This document shows, piece by piece, positions 21,197 through 31,765 of a DNA stretch of 64,000 bases; position 1 is the first letter of the stretch; each line of letters opens with the position of its first letter. This stretch comes from Telopea speciosissima (taxonomy: Eukaryota; Streptophyta; Magnoliopsida; Proteales; Proteaceae), in NCBI RefSeq assembly GCF_018873765.1, contig NC_057916.1, forward strand, positions 33,951,501 through 34,015,500. The letters are read 5' to 3'. The position numbers were made by a program, and so were the translations under genes. Under the pieces are notes generated by a model. That model worked only from the letters and a program-made list of their open reading frames with translations, was not told the DNA's origin and did no database searches.

Positions 21197-22280
21197 GAAT
21201 GTAATATTCCCTTTCCGCACTCTGCTATTATATTGCTTTAAATATTGGTTATGACTGTGCGTTGGGACACTGTGTCAGTGATCTTGGCAGCTTAGTAGGA
21301 TGACACGCATCGTCCTAGTCACCCCTTATAATATATTATATCCCTTGTCTGGGATGGGGGCGTGACAAATACGGATCACCCATTATTGGCAATCTGATAC
21401 CAATACGGATCTCCTGATACGCCCTACCGATACCTCGAACCATGGTTGAAGGGTCGACTTGGTCTATGATTACCAAAACCTTTTGAATGTGGGGAAAACA
21501 ACGAACTTCCATAAAAAAGTGGTGTTGTGAAATTATTTGACTATGGACTCATTATTGGCTCCCATCCACCTCCATTCTTCATGATCCGAACTACCATTCT
21601 CTAATCCATTCAAAGGATTAATTAAGGTAATTAAATAAAAATAGGGTCTATATTCTTTGTGCCGCAGCACAGGCTGCACTCAGACACATGGGGACAATAT
21701 TTCCATCATTCAGGGGTTGGGGTGGTCATTTCACCCACCGGCCCGCATGTATCTGGGTGCAACCTGCGTCCCCCGCACAAAGAACATTTTCCCAAATTAT
21801 TCTATGCTCTCAATGGGTGGAGAGAAATAAGGTCATACAGTGACACGATATCATGAACAATTAAGATTCAAGTCTCTCTTCATCCATAGTAAAAAGGGAA
21901 TTTATTCACTCATCATTGTAATACCACCATTGTTATTACAACTGGATCGAACTCTAAGGGAACTCTATAATAAGTTCCGGACTATCAACAATAGGTGGAG
22001 AATCCATGTGTTTTATGTGGTTCTTGTGATGAATCTATTTGACATCTTTTTCTATCATGTGATTGGACTAAGCGTATCTAGGCAACAGGCCCTCTCGGAT
22101 TGAAAATAGAGCTTCTCTCCAGCCCTTCACTGGCACGACTGTGTGTCTCTCTATTTCATTCCTGAGTCTTGGATAAACAATCTTCTTATTGTTTTTTTTT
22201 TCCGATTTTTATTATTACTTGTTATTATATATGACATGCATGTAAGGAACAAGGTGGTACAAGTTAGCTATTAGCAAGGT
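21197..22280. other. Intergenic remnants beyond element B
   Basis: No gene seen. 21250-21370 ends in GGGGGCGTGACAAA, resembling the terminus of a gypsy-type LTR fragment. Around 21400-21450 is a CCGATACCTCGAACCATGG stretch like the end of the hAT-like MITEs at 60878 and 56604. A separate MITE is listed at 21653. Confidence 0.4.
21653..21786. mobile_element. Small inverted-repeat element (MITE)
   Basis: Ends are inverted copies of TTCTTTGTGC. The reverse complement is clearly related to 62964-63105 (shared ATGTTCT, GGTGGGTGAAATGA and CCCTGAATG blocks), so it is a repeated family and not a chance hairpin. Confidence 0.65.
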
Positions 22281-23335
22281 TCTAAAACTCGGGTTTCGAC
22301 CAACCAGAAATCGAGTTCGTTTTGGTTTCGACCATATCTCGGTCGAAACCTAGGACTTTCTCCAGACTAACTCGAACCTTGGTTTCGAGGCCCAGAAATT
22401 ATTTTTTTACCTTAATTCTTGTTGTGCTGCCTATTTTTGACATTTTAAACCCAATCCATGCATTAGTTTCACATAGAGAACACTTAAAATATATTTGTGG
22501 TTTTGATCCAAGTTTGATACTTTATTTAGACATGGTATCGAATAAGGTTTGACCGGAACATAACTCCTTCAATATAAATGAGATTTAAGCAATCTTGGAT
22601 TTGTTAGAAAGCTTTGTTTTGATAGCTTTCCAACAAGTCCAAGATTGCTTAAATCTGATTTATATTGGAGTTATGTACCGGTCAAACTTATTTTGGTGTG
22701 TGCGAATGCTGTCAAAATCGCTCTGAATGAAAATATTTTTTTGGACATCAAAACAAATGAATATTTTACCGTACTTTTGGTTTTTAGCAATGTTTTACTA
22801 TATTAAGATTTATGAAATTTTTAGTTTTGAAAAAAACCCCAGCATTAGAAAGTTGAAAATTGCACCTATCGTCGAGAATTCAATTTTTGTTGTTGGATAG
22901 TGGGGTTGATTTTTTGTCCTTTTGGAATTTGATTTTTTTAACTATTTTTATTGGATTCTACCAAAAAAATTTATTTTTATTGGAATCAAATAGGGGGTAT
23001 TTGCTTATTTATGAATAATATCTTAAGTAAATGAAATACAAATATAAAAACATTTACTTAAATGTTATTAGACATAACTAAGTGTTTGTCCTGGTTTCTA
23101 GCCTGGTTTCTGGCATAAATACATGTCTGTCCTAGTTTCGAGCCAAAGTTCCCCTAGTTTTGATGGTCATATATGTCGAAACCACCGAAATATGGTCGAA
23201 GCCAGTCGAAATCATCAAAACCCCGATCAAATCTAGGGATTTTATAAAATCTCCCTTCAACTCATCTCGAAAACTTGCGAAACTGAGTTAACTCGGTGGT
23301 TTTGACAGGTTTCAATCGAGTTTTTCTTCCATGAC
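22281..23335. mobile_element. About 1.05-kb terminal-inverted-repeat-like element
   Basis: The left part (22284-22400) reads AAAACTCGGGTTTCGACC and further GGTTTCGA/TCGAAACC segments. The right part (23160-23330) contains the diverged inverted counterparts, ending TTTCAATCGAGTTTT. There is no transposase ORF. The middle contains a long hairpin (22541-22694). Exact ends and target duplication were not resolved, so the superfamily is left open. Confidence 0.5.
22541..22694. repeat. Long imperfect hairpin
   Basis: Arms 22541-22613 and 22624-22694 are about 90% complementary over some 70 bp, with a loop of about 10 bp (TTGTTTTGAT). It could fold into a small-RNA precursor-like stem or be a foldback insertion inside the larger element. 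Confidence 0.8.
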
Positions 23336-24206
23336 TGTTAGTACATTAGTGGTTATTCGATTTGAACATTCACCCTCCAATCCTAGTAACTAGTACAACT
23401 GTTTCTCATTTAATTAAATCTCAACACAATTTGATTCCATGTCTCAAATCATGAACTCTATTGCCCTGTTTTAATCTGCACATGCATATTTGACCTGCAC
23501 TTAAGATTAATTGATTGGGTTTTTTGCATTTTGATAGTTAGATAGGATGTTCTAACATTTGTAGGTTATCATACTACACCAGATAAGATAGAAGCAGAAT
23601 TAATCAGAACTGTACAAAGATGGAAATTTGCTGGAAAAACAAAGATCGAATTAAAAGAAATTTGAAGCAGCTGTGGAGATCTTAACGACTTTCTCAATCC
23701 TTCTAATAATGTTAAAATTCCATGGAACTTAGTTAATACAATGTGATGTGTCTCCAGTGGAAAATATTGTAAATTTCCCTTCTATTTCATAATAAAAAAA
23801 AAAAAAAAAAAAGAGGTGGAGAAATGATGACCGTCTATTCTCTTTCCTGTGGTTGAGAAATTTTTTTTGCCCTCCATTCCGATTTACCTGAATCTAATGA
23901 GAAAACCAAGCTACCATCTATTAGCTTCAAAGCAGCTATTTGCAATTCTGTATCGACAAAATGCCTGTCCTATCCGAACTTGACAACTGAGGATCCGGAC
24001 GATACTAAAAAACAAGTCCGAGTACTTGATGAGATGTTTCCTCTTCCAAGTTTAAAATTTATTCCGTCGCTACTCGCTGTGCGAGCTGTAATATTAGGTT
24101 CATTGCCTGATGATAAGGTTCACGGCTGTGTCTTCATCCACGTTTCATATTCAACCTGTTGCTATTCAAGCTGAGAGAGGCTGTGTATCCCTAACATAGA
24201 GAGCTC
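23336..24206. other. Intergenic, no gene recognised
   Basis: AT-rich sequence with an A-run at about 23792-23811. From about 23970 to 24180 part of the sequence resembles the region before the second ELIP copy (35380-35430), marking the left part of the duplicated block. Confidence 0.5.
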
Positions 24207-24330
24207 AGGTTCTTAGGTTCCTCTCATAGGGTGTGCGAAAATGACGATCTCATTCCACTCGGGCAGTGTGTTCGGACAGAGGGTGAGGTGTCATTTAATT
24301 TCTGCCCCTATGAGAGGAACCTAAGAACCT
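24207..24330. mobile_element. MITE with 25-bp perfect inverted repeats upstream of ELIP copy 1
   Basis: Arms 24207-24231 and 24306-24330 are perfect inverted copies containing TTCTTAGGTTCCTCTCATAG. The sequence between is unrelated. The corresponding place before ELIP copy 2 (near 35440) lacks it, so it probably inserted after the duplication. Confidence 0.75.
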
Positions 24331-24469
24331 AATCGGACAGAAAACCTGAGAGGAGCACGATCCCGTGAGTAGACTCTACTGCAGAGATACAGAGAAAAGG
24401 TAAGAAATTACAAAACCTAGGCCGTTCTTTGCCACTGGCGGATTCTGGAAACTTCAGTTTCATTTGCCG

Positions 24470-24828
24470 GTGCCTCGGGAACCCACGTCACCCTCTATTA
24501 ATATGCGACCACAAATGCTTCTACCAGGCACTTTGAACGTATGGAGTGGGAGATATTAAACATATTCAAACAGTGTAACGTGGACTTAATAATGCCCACA
24601 ACTCCTGCTCCTCCAATTAACTTGCTTTGAAGAGCGAGAGAGAGAGAGAGAGAGAGAGAGGGAGACCTCCCTATATATATGAGTATGTTGGCTCCCAACT
24701 TTCTCATCATTGTGTTTCATCGGACAAAGCTTTCACATCTCTATAACTCGAACCAGTTCCCCGCCGCTACGCAGCAATCTTTGTTCACGCTAACTCGAAC
24801 ACACACTATCTTTAAGAGATCTGATCAA
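24470..24828 (+). promoter_or_regulatory. Promoter and leader of ELIP copy 1
   Basis: Shared with copy 2: CCCACGTCACCCT near 24482, an ACGTGG core at 24578-24583, and a TATATATA box at about 24672-24679. ACGT cores of this kind (G-box, C-box) commonly bind light-responsive bZIP factors in plant promoters; their use here is inference. A GA microsatellite of about 11 repeats (24637-24661) lies just before the TATA box and is absent from copy 2. Confidence 0.6.
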
Positions 24829-25482
24829 ATGGCAACCTCAGCAGTAGCCGTGCAGTCCATCTTGACTAACCCTGCAGTGACTCGATTCACCAACAAATGT
24901 CGGTCAGATTCAATCGTTACAACTACCTACTTGCCAAGCCTGCATAGAAAGACTAGCTTGCAAGTGCGCTGTATGGCCCAGAAACTCCCCCAAGGGCAAT
25001 CACCGGTATGGTCTGATGTATTACTAACTTTTGGTGCATTTGTCTTCAAAATTGCTTTGTACCTCTTTAATTAGCTTCCAGTGATACCGATCCACAGTAC
25101 TAATTACTACTATATGTTGTACGTATCTTGTTTACAGGAGAGCACGAAGTTCGAGGAGGTGTTTGCATTCAGTGGGCCAGCACCTGAGAGGATCAACGGG
25201 AGGCTAGCGATGGTGGGGTTCGTGACCGCGTTGGGAGTAGAGCTTGCAAGAGGAGACGATTTGGTAGGACAGCTGATGAACGGAGGGGTGCCGTGGTTCC
25301 TTGGGACCACCGCGTTACTTTCCATCGCATCGTTGATTCCTTTGTTTAAGGGAGTGAGTGTACAGTCCAAGTCGGACGGGGTGATGACGTCCGATGCCGA
25401 GATGGTGAACGGGAGGTTTGCGATGTTGGGGCTTGTGGCGTTGGTCTTCACTGAGTACCTCAAGGGTGGAGCACTCGTGTAG
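24829..25482 (+). CDS. ELIP: Early light-induced protein, chloroplastic (copy 1)
   Basis: Two exons, 24829-25005 and 25138-25482, joined in phase 0, give 173 residues. The first about 50 residues form a Ser/Thr-rich transit peptide ending near VRCMA. Three thylakoid helices follow: helix 1 with [20 protein letters not shown], helix 2 with [18 protein letters not shown], helix 3 with [20 protein letters not shown]. The E-x-x-NGR motifs of helices 1 and 3 are the chlorophyll-binding signature of the LHC superfamily. ELIPs accumulate under high light or stress and protect by binding freed pigments. The Pro-rich linker found in some ELIPs is short here. The ATG at 24829 was chosen because it begins the conserved MATS start; an in-frame upstream ATG lies near the TATA box. 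Intron 1 is 132 bp. Confidence 0.93.
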
Positions 25483-26807
25483 AACAGATCAAGAGATTTT
25501 ACTGTTCACCACTAAGTAGTAGAAGTAGCGACAACCCACGTTAGGCAGTGTAAACAATAGACCATTACATATCCTTTAAAAAAAAAAAAAAAAAGAAGCA
25601 TGCTATGTGTTACTATTCTGTATGATAGCTTGAAAACTGCAGCGGCAAGATAATAAAGCCTAATTGTTTGTCTTTTTATTTGTCTTAATTCTTCTTCTTA
25701 ATTTCTGATTGTTCGAAACATCTCCCCTCCACACAGGAATTTTACCTCCAACTCTTGACCATTTTTTGACAAAAGAATTTTTATTCATTAAATCGAGAAG
25801 GTTGTCAATTGGTTCAATTTAAAAAATAAAATGTGGTAAATACTTTGCATCCAATTGCCTCTGGTTTAAAAATAAAATAAAAATTACATATAAAATGTAT
25901 CATTACTAAATATAGTATGAAATTTAAGTATTTTATACAATCACATGGGTAATCATTACAAAAGTTTTTTTTTAAGATTTGAAAATTTTCAGTTCCCTTT
26001 CCTTTCTCTTTGAAACCAAAATTACTATTTTTTTCACCAACCTTACTGAAATATTTCCCACTACAATATTACCACATGCATTAGATAAGAAAAAGAATTT
26101 CCAATTGTGGCTCTTTTTTTTTTTTTTTTTTTGTCTTTTTTTTGATAAAGATCAATAAAAATATATTAAAAATAAGGGGAAAAAGGTAGAAAATTAACGT
26201 CTAGGGATACCTAAACGAAATACGAGAAAAAAACTCAATAAAATTTACTTCTCCACCTTCGGCATGGTCATTAGCAGAGAAAGCAACCTGCAGCACAAAA
26301 ACAAACAAAGTTGACAAAAGCTCAAACAAATCTATAATGGTGTCTCTATTGAGCCTCCCAACCGCGGTTTTGACAAATACAAATTTTACCAAATCAGTGA
26401 CCCTATTTTTTTCCTTCTAAGATTGTCCACATTTTCTTTTTTCATGTTTCCTTCCTGCAGTACTTGCTCAGAGTTAAGGTGTTTATTGGTTCAATTCCAG
26501 ATGAATGGTTTGGTTTCGATTTCAGTTCATAACGATATAAAAGGTATATAAACTAAAATTGAGCCAAATACTATTTGGTTCCAAATTTTCAAACCAAAAT
26601 TGATTACTATTTGATCTCAGTTATTTGTTTTTTTTTATTCGGTTTCAGTTATTCGTTTTGATTATCCGATTTCGTTTGGTTAACCGGTTTGAATTTGGTT
26701 TTGGTTTGAGTCTGATTCTATAAGTTCTATAATAGCATTGAGAGGGAGATGAAATTTACAAAATCATTGGGATATCTTCAAGGGTTAAACTATAATTAAC
26801 CTAGGAC
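25483..26807. other. 3' flank of ELIP copy 1 and LINE-like or low-complexity remnants
   Basis: An A-run at 25578-25594 and polyadenylation-like AATAAA (25651) suggest the ELIP 3' end. A T-run at 26113-26132 followed by ATCAATAAAAATATATTAAA looks like the reversed poly(A) end of a LINE, with only weak coding relics. 26480-26740 is rich in GGTTTNGGTTT and CCGGTTT steps, a degenerate repeat. No gene was seen. Confidence 0.4.
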
Positions 26808-27010
26808 TGCAATAGGGTCGGGTGGGCCAGGCTTTATAAAACCTTAGCCCAACCCTAACTCCCCTTAGCTAGGCCCAAGCCCGACCTGGCCCTGACTTAG
26901 GGCCTGAAAAATCCAACCCTGACCCACCCTCAGGGTTAGGCTTGGCTGACCTTGATTGACCCTTATCATGGGGAGGGGTAAGGGAGAAGCATGGGCGTTC
27001 TAACCCTGAG
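26808..27010. mobile_element. hAT-type MITE fragment, family copy 1
   Basis: Begins GGACTGCAATAGGGTCGGG and is GC-rich with GCCC/GGGC blocks (AGCCCAACCCTAA, ATCCAACCCTGACCC). The same blocks in the same order occur at 37804-38348. Only the left terminus is clear here; the right end is truncated or unclear. Confidence 0.55.
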
Positions 27011-29420
27011 GGTGGGCGACCTACGCAAAGCTTGGCGTTCCCACACGATCAAGCTGGCTCCTCCATACACAAGGGTTCTCAAAACCCAAGCTTTGTCCAA
27101 AATCAAACACCAAGAGAGGGAGAGGAAGAGAGAATGGTTCTAGGAAGGGGAGTACTCCACCGATTTTCCAAGGATGAGAGAGTGCTTCTTGAATTTTGGC
27201 AATCTCATGAATATATGTGATTTGCCCTATCACTCCCAAATTGGTAGCACACATGGGCAAGGAATATTGAGTTTCCTATTGGGACTCAATCATCAACCCA
27301 TCCAATCTTTCCCACCAATGAAAGATCCCTATTGCTAGAGGAATCCAATATTGGGTCCAATATCCAATATTGACCCAACATCTTTCCTTTTCTAACAATC
27401 TCCTCCATCCTACTGTAAGATCTAATCTTACAAGAGGATCACGAAAAGAAAATCATGGTCAATCGTGCTGCGTAAATGAATAGAACCAAAAGGAAAGGGG
27501 TAGGATCGCAATAAGATTCTACTCAGCTTCTAAAGTGTCAAATCATCAAAGATGCCCAGTAGAGTGTAACAATCAACACCCAAGGTAAGTAGTTAAGACA
27601 TGCATTAGTCCCCCACAAAATAATGTTGCATGGTTCAATATAAGGCATGTGTTCGAGACTGTCAATCCTCAATGAACCGATACGCCGATCAAGGGATTCA
27701 ATTACCTTGATTGGACCGAGGAAAAATATTTCAAATAAAATGTTCAAGAAAATAGATAATGGTTTGTAAACATATATCTAAAAACATTTCAAAAACATTT
27801 TAAAAATGCTATCGAATCCGGATTTGTGTCCAATCCTGTATAGAATATTCTTCTCAACATATTCCCAATGTATGGGCTGTGAATTCCATGTTGGGCCTCT
27901 CTTTCGAATACAGTCAGACACTGTGAATCCAGTGCACCGATATATAGTTAGAGAGACATCAACCGTTGGTGCACCAAAATACACAACATCTGAATGCAAC
28001 GATAAGGACCCCTCAGGTCAAGGGACCAATCGAGAACTACTTAAGAGAATCTCATTTTCTTTATAAACTTATAGTACACTACATGCGAAATTCTCAAGTG
28101 ATCCAATCCAATGTACACACCGTATGTGCACTCACACTTGTGTCTTGGAAAAGTAACATTCCTAAGCACACACAGTGTGACCACCATGTCGGAAAGGATG
28201 TCCAGTCCTATTCCTAGTGGTGAACAGTTTTAGGTATGAATACCTATGGACAACAATTGAGCTCAACAACTGATCATGCAAATCAAAAATTAAATTCAAA
28301 AAGAGTTTGTACATCAGTGCCAATTACCCATAAACTTTATCCCCATATTCCCAACATGTTTCTCAAAAACAATAGGAGATAATGCTTTAGTCATAGGGTT
28401 AGATAAATTATCTGTTGTGCCAACCTTAGCTATGGTTATGTCACCACACTGAATGATCTCACGAATCAAGTGATACTTCCGCTCCACATGCTCATTCCTT
28501 TGATGAGCTCTTGGTTCCTTTACTTATGCTATAGCTCCCTTGTTGTCACATAACAATGGTATGAGTTGCTCCACTAGCTTAGACACCATGCCTAAGTTGA
28601 TCAAGAATTTCTTGAACCAAACACCTTCCTTGGCTGCTTCACTAGCTTTCAAGTACTCAGCTTCTGTTGTGGAATCGACTGTTGACTTTTCTTTGGCACT
28701 CCTCCAAATCACTGCATCACCACCAATCATAAAGACCATCCTAGAGGTGGACTTTCTATCATCCTTGTCAGTTTGGAAGTCCGAATCGGTATATCCAACT
28801 ACTCACAGCTGATCACAACCGTAAACAAGGAAGTAATCCTTGGTCCTCCTTAGATACTTGAGGATCCCCTTGACAGCTGTCCAATGTTCTTGTCCCGGAT
28901 TAGATTGATATCGACTTATAATCCCCATAGTGTGACAAATGTCAGGTCTGATACACAACATGGCATACATAAGACTTCCTACTATCGAAGCATAGGGAAC
29001 TCTTTTCATAGCCTCAACATCCTCAGAAGTTTGAGGGCATTGTGACTTGGAAAGACCGATTTCATGTTTGAGAGGCACATTACCTCTCTTATAATCTTAC
29101 ATGTTGAACCTGTTAAGCACTTTGTCAATGGAAGTGGATTGTGACAATCCCAACATCCTCTTCTTGCGATCTCTCACAAGCTTAATTCCTAGGATGTAAC
29201 TGGCTTCACCCAATCTTTCATTGAGAATGTTTTGGATAACCACATCTTTACAGATGAAAGTAACTCCATATCATTTCCAATGAGAAGTATATCATCCACA
29301 TATAGACCAAGGAAACAGACGGCACCTCCACAATTTTCTTATACACGTATGGTTCATCAATGTTTTGCTCAAACTCAAATTCCTTGATAGTTTGATCAAA
29401 ATGGATGTTCCAGGGGCTAG
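27011..29420 (-). mobile_element. Ty1-copia fragment (RT C-terminus to 3' LTR)
   Basis: On the minus strand, 29400-29100 is decayed RT (a relic of the YVDD region). Frame 29078-28803 has YASIVGSLMYAMLCIRPDI and LKYLRRTKDYFLVYG, and frame 28739-28524 has TEAEYLKASEAAKEGVW, the copia RNase H. Stops separate the frames. RNase H continues to about 28390 with LSNPMTKAL. About 1 kb of non-coding sequence follows to a purine-rich tract (minus-strand GGATGGAGGAGAT) at 27398-27410, then LTR-like sequence beginning TGTTAG at 27397. The LTR's far edge near 27010 is a guess. The upstream two thirds of the element are missing. Confidence 0.75.
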
Positions 29421-29971
29421 GAGTCACTCCGGATGGCTAGGTGAGTGACTTAGATGGCCTTGGCCACCCGAAGTCCAGCTAGTAGTGCCTCGTACTCTGC
29501 TTCATTATTGGATGCCTGAAAGGTGAATCAGAGAGCATATTGGATTCGAAAACCCTCGGGGCTGGTGAGTATGAAGCCAGCCCCACTTCCTGCCGTACTA
29601 CTCGAACCGTCCACTAACATCTTTCATGATCCACGGTCATGCTCCTCTGGTTCCTCTGCTTCTGGCTTGATATTAGATAGGGTGCATTCGACAACAAAGT
29701 CCGCCAGGGCCTGACCCTTGATGGCCGTCCGAGGTTGGAATTTGATGTCATGCACACTTAACTCTACTGCCCAAGCGATCAGTCGTCCAGAGACATCTGG
29801 TTTGTGCAATACCTTCTTTAGTGGTAGGTAAGTGAGTACCACGACCGTGTGGGCCTGGAAGTATGGCCGTAGCTTCCTTGCCGCGATCACCAGTGCATAG
29901 GCTACTTTCTCAATTTTTATGTACCTGGTCTCTGCATCCATCAGGACATGGCTGACATAGTAGATGGGTCT
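29421..29971 (-). pseudogene. Element C RNase H region (gypsy plus second RNase H start)
   Basis: Frame 29941-29624 has ETRYIKIEKVAYALVIAARK and VLHKPDVSGRLIAWAVELS, the gypsy RNase H end, then KGQALADFVVEC. Downstream about 29600-29430 are pieces of the additional RNase H (SSSTAGSGAGFILTSPEG, NNEAEYEALLAGLRVAKA), broken by stops. The element is cut within this domain. Confidence 0.8.
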
Positions 29972-31219
29972 CTATACTTTACCTTCTTCCTTTAGCAGTA
30001 CTGCGCTTATCGCAACTGGGGTGGTGGCCAAGTAGAGTTGCAACTCTTCATTAGGCTCTGGTCGCCCAAGTAGTGGTGGACTCTCTAGGTACTTTTTCAA
30101 CTCCTCGAACGCTCTTTGACACTCCTCTGTCCATGTAAAGTCTTTAGGACTTCGGAGGTTCTTCAATGTCTTGAAGAATGGTAGGCACTTGTCTCCCACC
30201 CGTGACATGAACCTTGAAAGGGCCGCAACCCTTCCATTTAGTCTTTGTACTTCCCTGACCGTCCGGGGTGGAGTCATCTCCTGAATGGCCTTGATCTTTG
30301 ATGGGTTGCCCTCTATTCCGCGTACTGAGACCATAAAGCCCAGGAACTCTCCTGATGTTACGCCAAAGGCGCACTTTGCGGGGTTTAGCCTCATCTGATT
30401 CTTTCTCAGTACTCTGAACGCTTCCTCCAGGTCGGTCAGGTGTTGTTGGGCTTGGACGTTTTTCAAGAGCATATCGTCCACGTACACCTCCATGTTGCAT
30501 CCGATCTGTTCCTTGAACATCTTATTGACCATCCTCTGGTAGGTGGCTCCTGCGTTCTTTAGCCCGAATGGCATGACGCGATAGCAGTAGTTCTCCTTGT
30601 CCATCCGGAATGCGGTATAGGACTCATCATCCTCATTTATGAGGATTTGGTTGTACCCAGAGTAGGCATCCACGAAGCTCAACATCTCATGGCCGACGAT
30701 AGCGTCGATCAATAAGTCGATCCTAGGTAGCGGGTACTCATCCTTCTGGCATGCCTTGTTCAAATCTGTGTAGTCGACGTACATCCTCCACTTTCCGTAT
30801 GGTTTAAGTACCATGACCACGTTCACGAGCCAGGTTGGAAACTTCTCTTCTCTGATGAATCTCGACTGGTTCAACTTCTTGACCTCTTCTTTGATGACTG
30901 CCTGTCGGTCAAGGGTATAATTTTGTCGTTTCTATTGGATGGGCTTCCTGACTGGGTCTATGTGTAGCCTATGCTCGGCTATGCACCGGGGTATGCCTGG
31001 CATGTCGGAGGTCGACCATGCAAAGACATCTATGTTCTCTTGGAGGAGACGCCCAAGCTTGTCTTTCTGTTCCTTGCTCAATAGCGATCCAACCTGTACT
31101 ACCTTGGAGGGATCGTCCTTGCTAAGGGGACATGGGACGAGGTCCTCCACTGGCCTTCCTCTTCTCTCTGTCAGTTCATCTCTCTGGTCACTGACAAGGT
31201 TCTCCACGCACAGTGCCAT
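29972..31219 (-). pseudogene. Element C reverse transcriptase
   Basis: Frame 31219-30932 is the pre-RT linker ending HIDPVRKPIQ, then a stop at 30932-30934. Frame 30874-29972 (300 codons, no stop) contains VLKPYGKWRMYVDYTDLNKA, LSFVDAYSGYNQI, MPFGLKNAGATYQR, EVYVDDMLLKN (catalytic YVDD near 30475) and FLGFMVSVRGIE. Catalytic Asp residues are intact. A stop precedes RNase H. Confidence 0.88.
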
Positions 31220-31288
31220 TCCACGGGTATTGCTGTTGTTCTTCTTGATGAAGGTTGCATAACACTCCCTGGCTTTCTTTTGGTCTCC

Positions 31289-31765
31289 TTAGACCTCGCC
31301 CACCCCATTCTTTGTTGGGAACTTCATCTTCAGGTGGATGGGTGATACAACTCCTCTAAGGGCCGTTAGAGATGGTCGCTCGAGGAGGCCGTTGAAGGAT
31401 ACCACGGACTTAATAACTATAAAGTTTACCATGATTGTTATCTGCTTAGAGTGTTCTCCAAAGGTGACGGGCAACTCTATTGTTCCTCTGATGGAGGTGG
31501 TAGCGCCCTAGAACCCGTAGAGGTAGGTGAGCTCTGGTTTGAGTTGGTCGTCGCTGAACTTGAACTGCCTGTAGGCTTCTACTGAGAGCACGTCCACGGA
31601 TGCCCCAGTGTCTACTAACATCCTATGCACGGGTCGGTTGGCTACCTCCACCTGTACTACCAAGGCATCCTCATGTGTAAAGCTCAGTCCTTCCAGGTCT
31701 GCATCCAAGAAGGAGATTATCGTTTCGGTCTTGGCTACCTTGCTTGGCTTCTCTGCTACTCCCAC
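31289..31765 (-). pseudogene. Element C protease
   Basis: The frame from 31765 carries HRMLVDTGASVDVLSVEAY at about 31580-31640, with the canonical DTGAS active-site triad of a retropepsin-like protease, unlike the DNGSA of elements A and B. A stop at 31508 breaks it; coding relics continue to about 31289 (VKSVVSFNGLLERPSLTALR). Confidence 0.82.

Noticed and set aside
25110..25463. Antisense ORF over the ELIP exon (also 36189-36536)
   Set aside because: It exists only as a complement of conserved coding sequence and has no own features.
25081..25482. Intronless 133-residue ELIP starting in the intron
   Set aside because: The first 19 residues are intron; joining to the exon at 24829-25005 gives the expected transit peptide.
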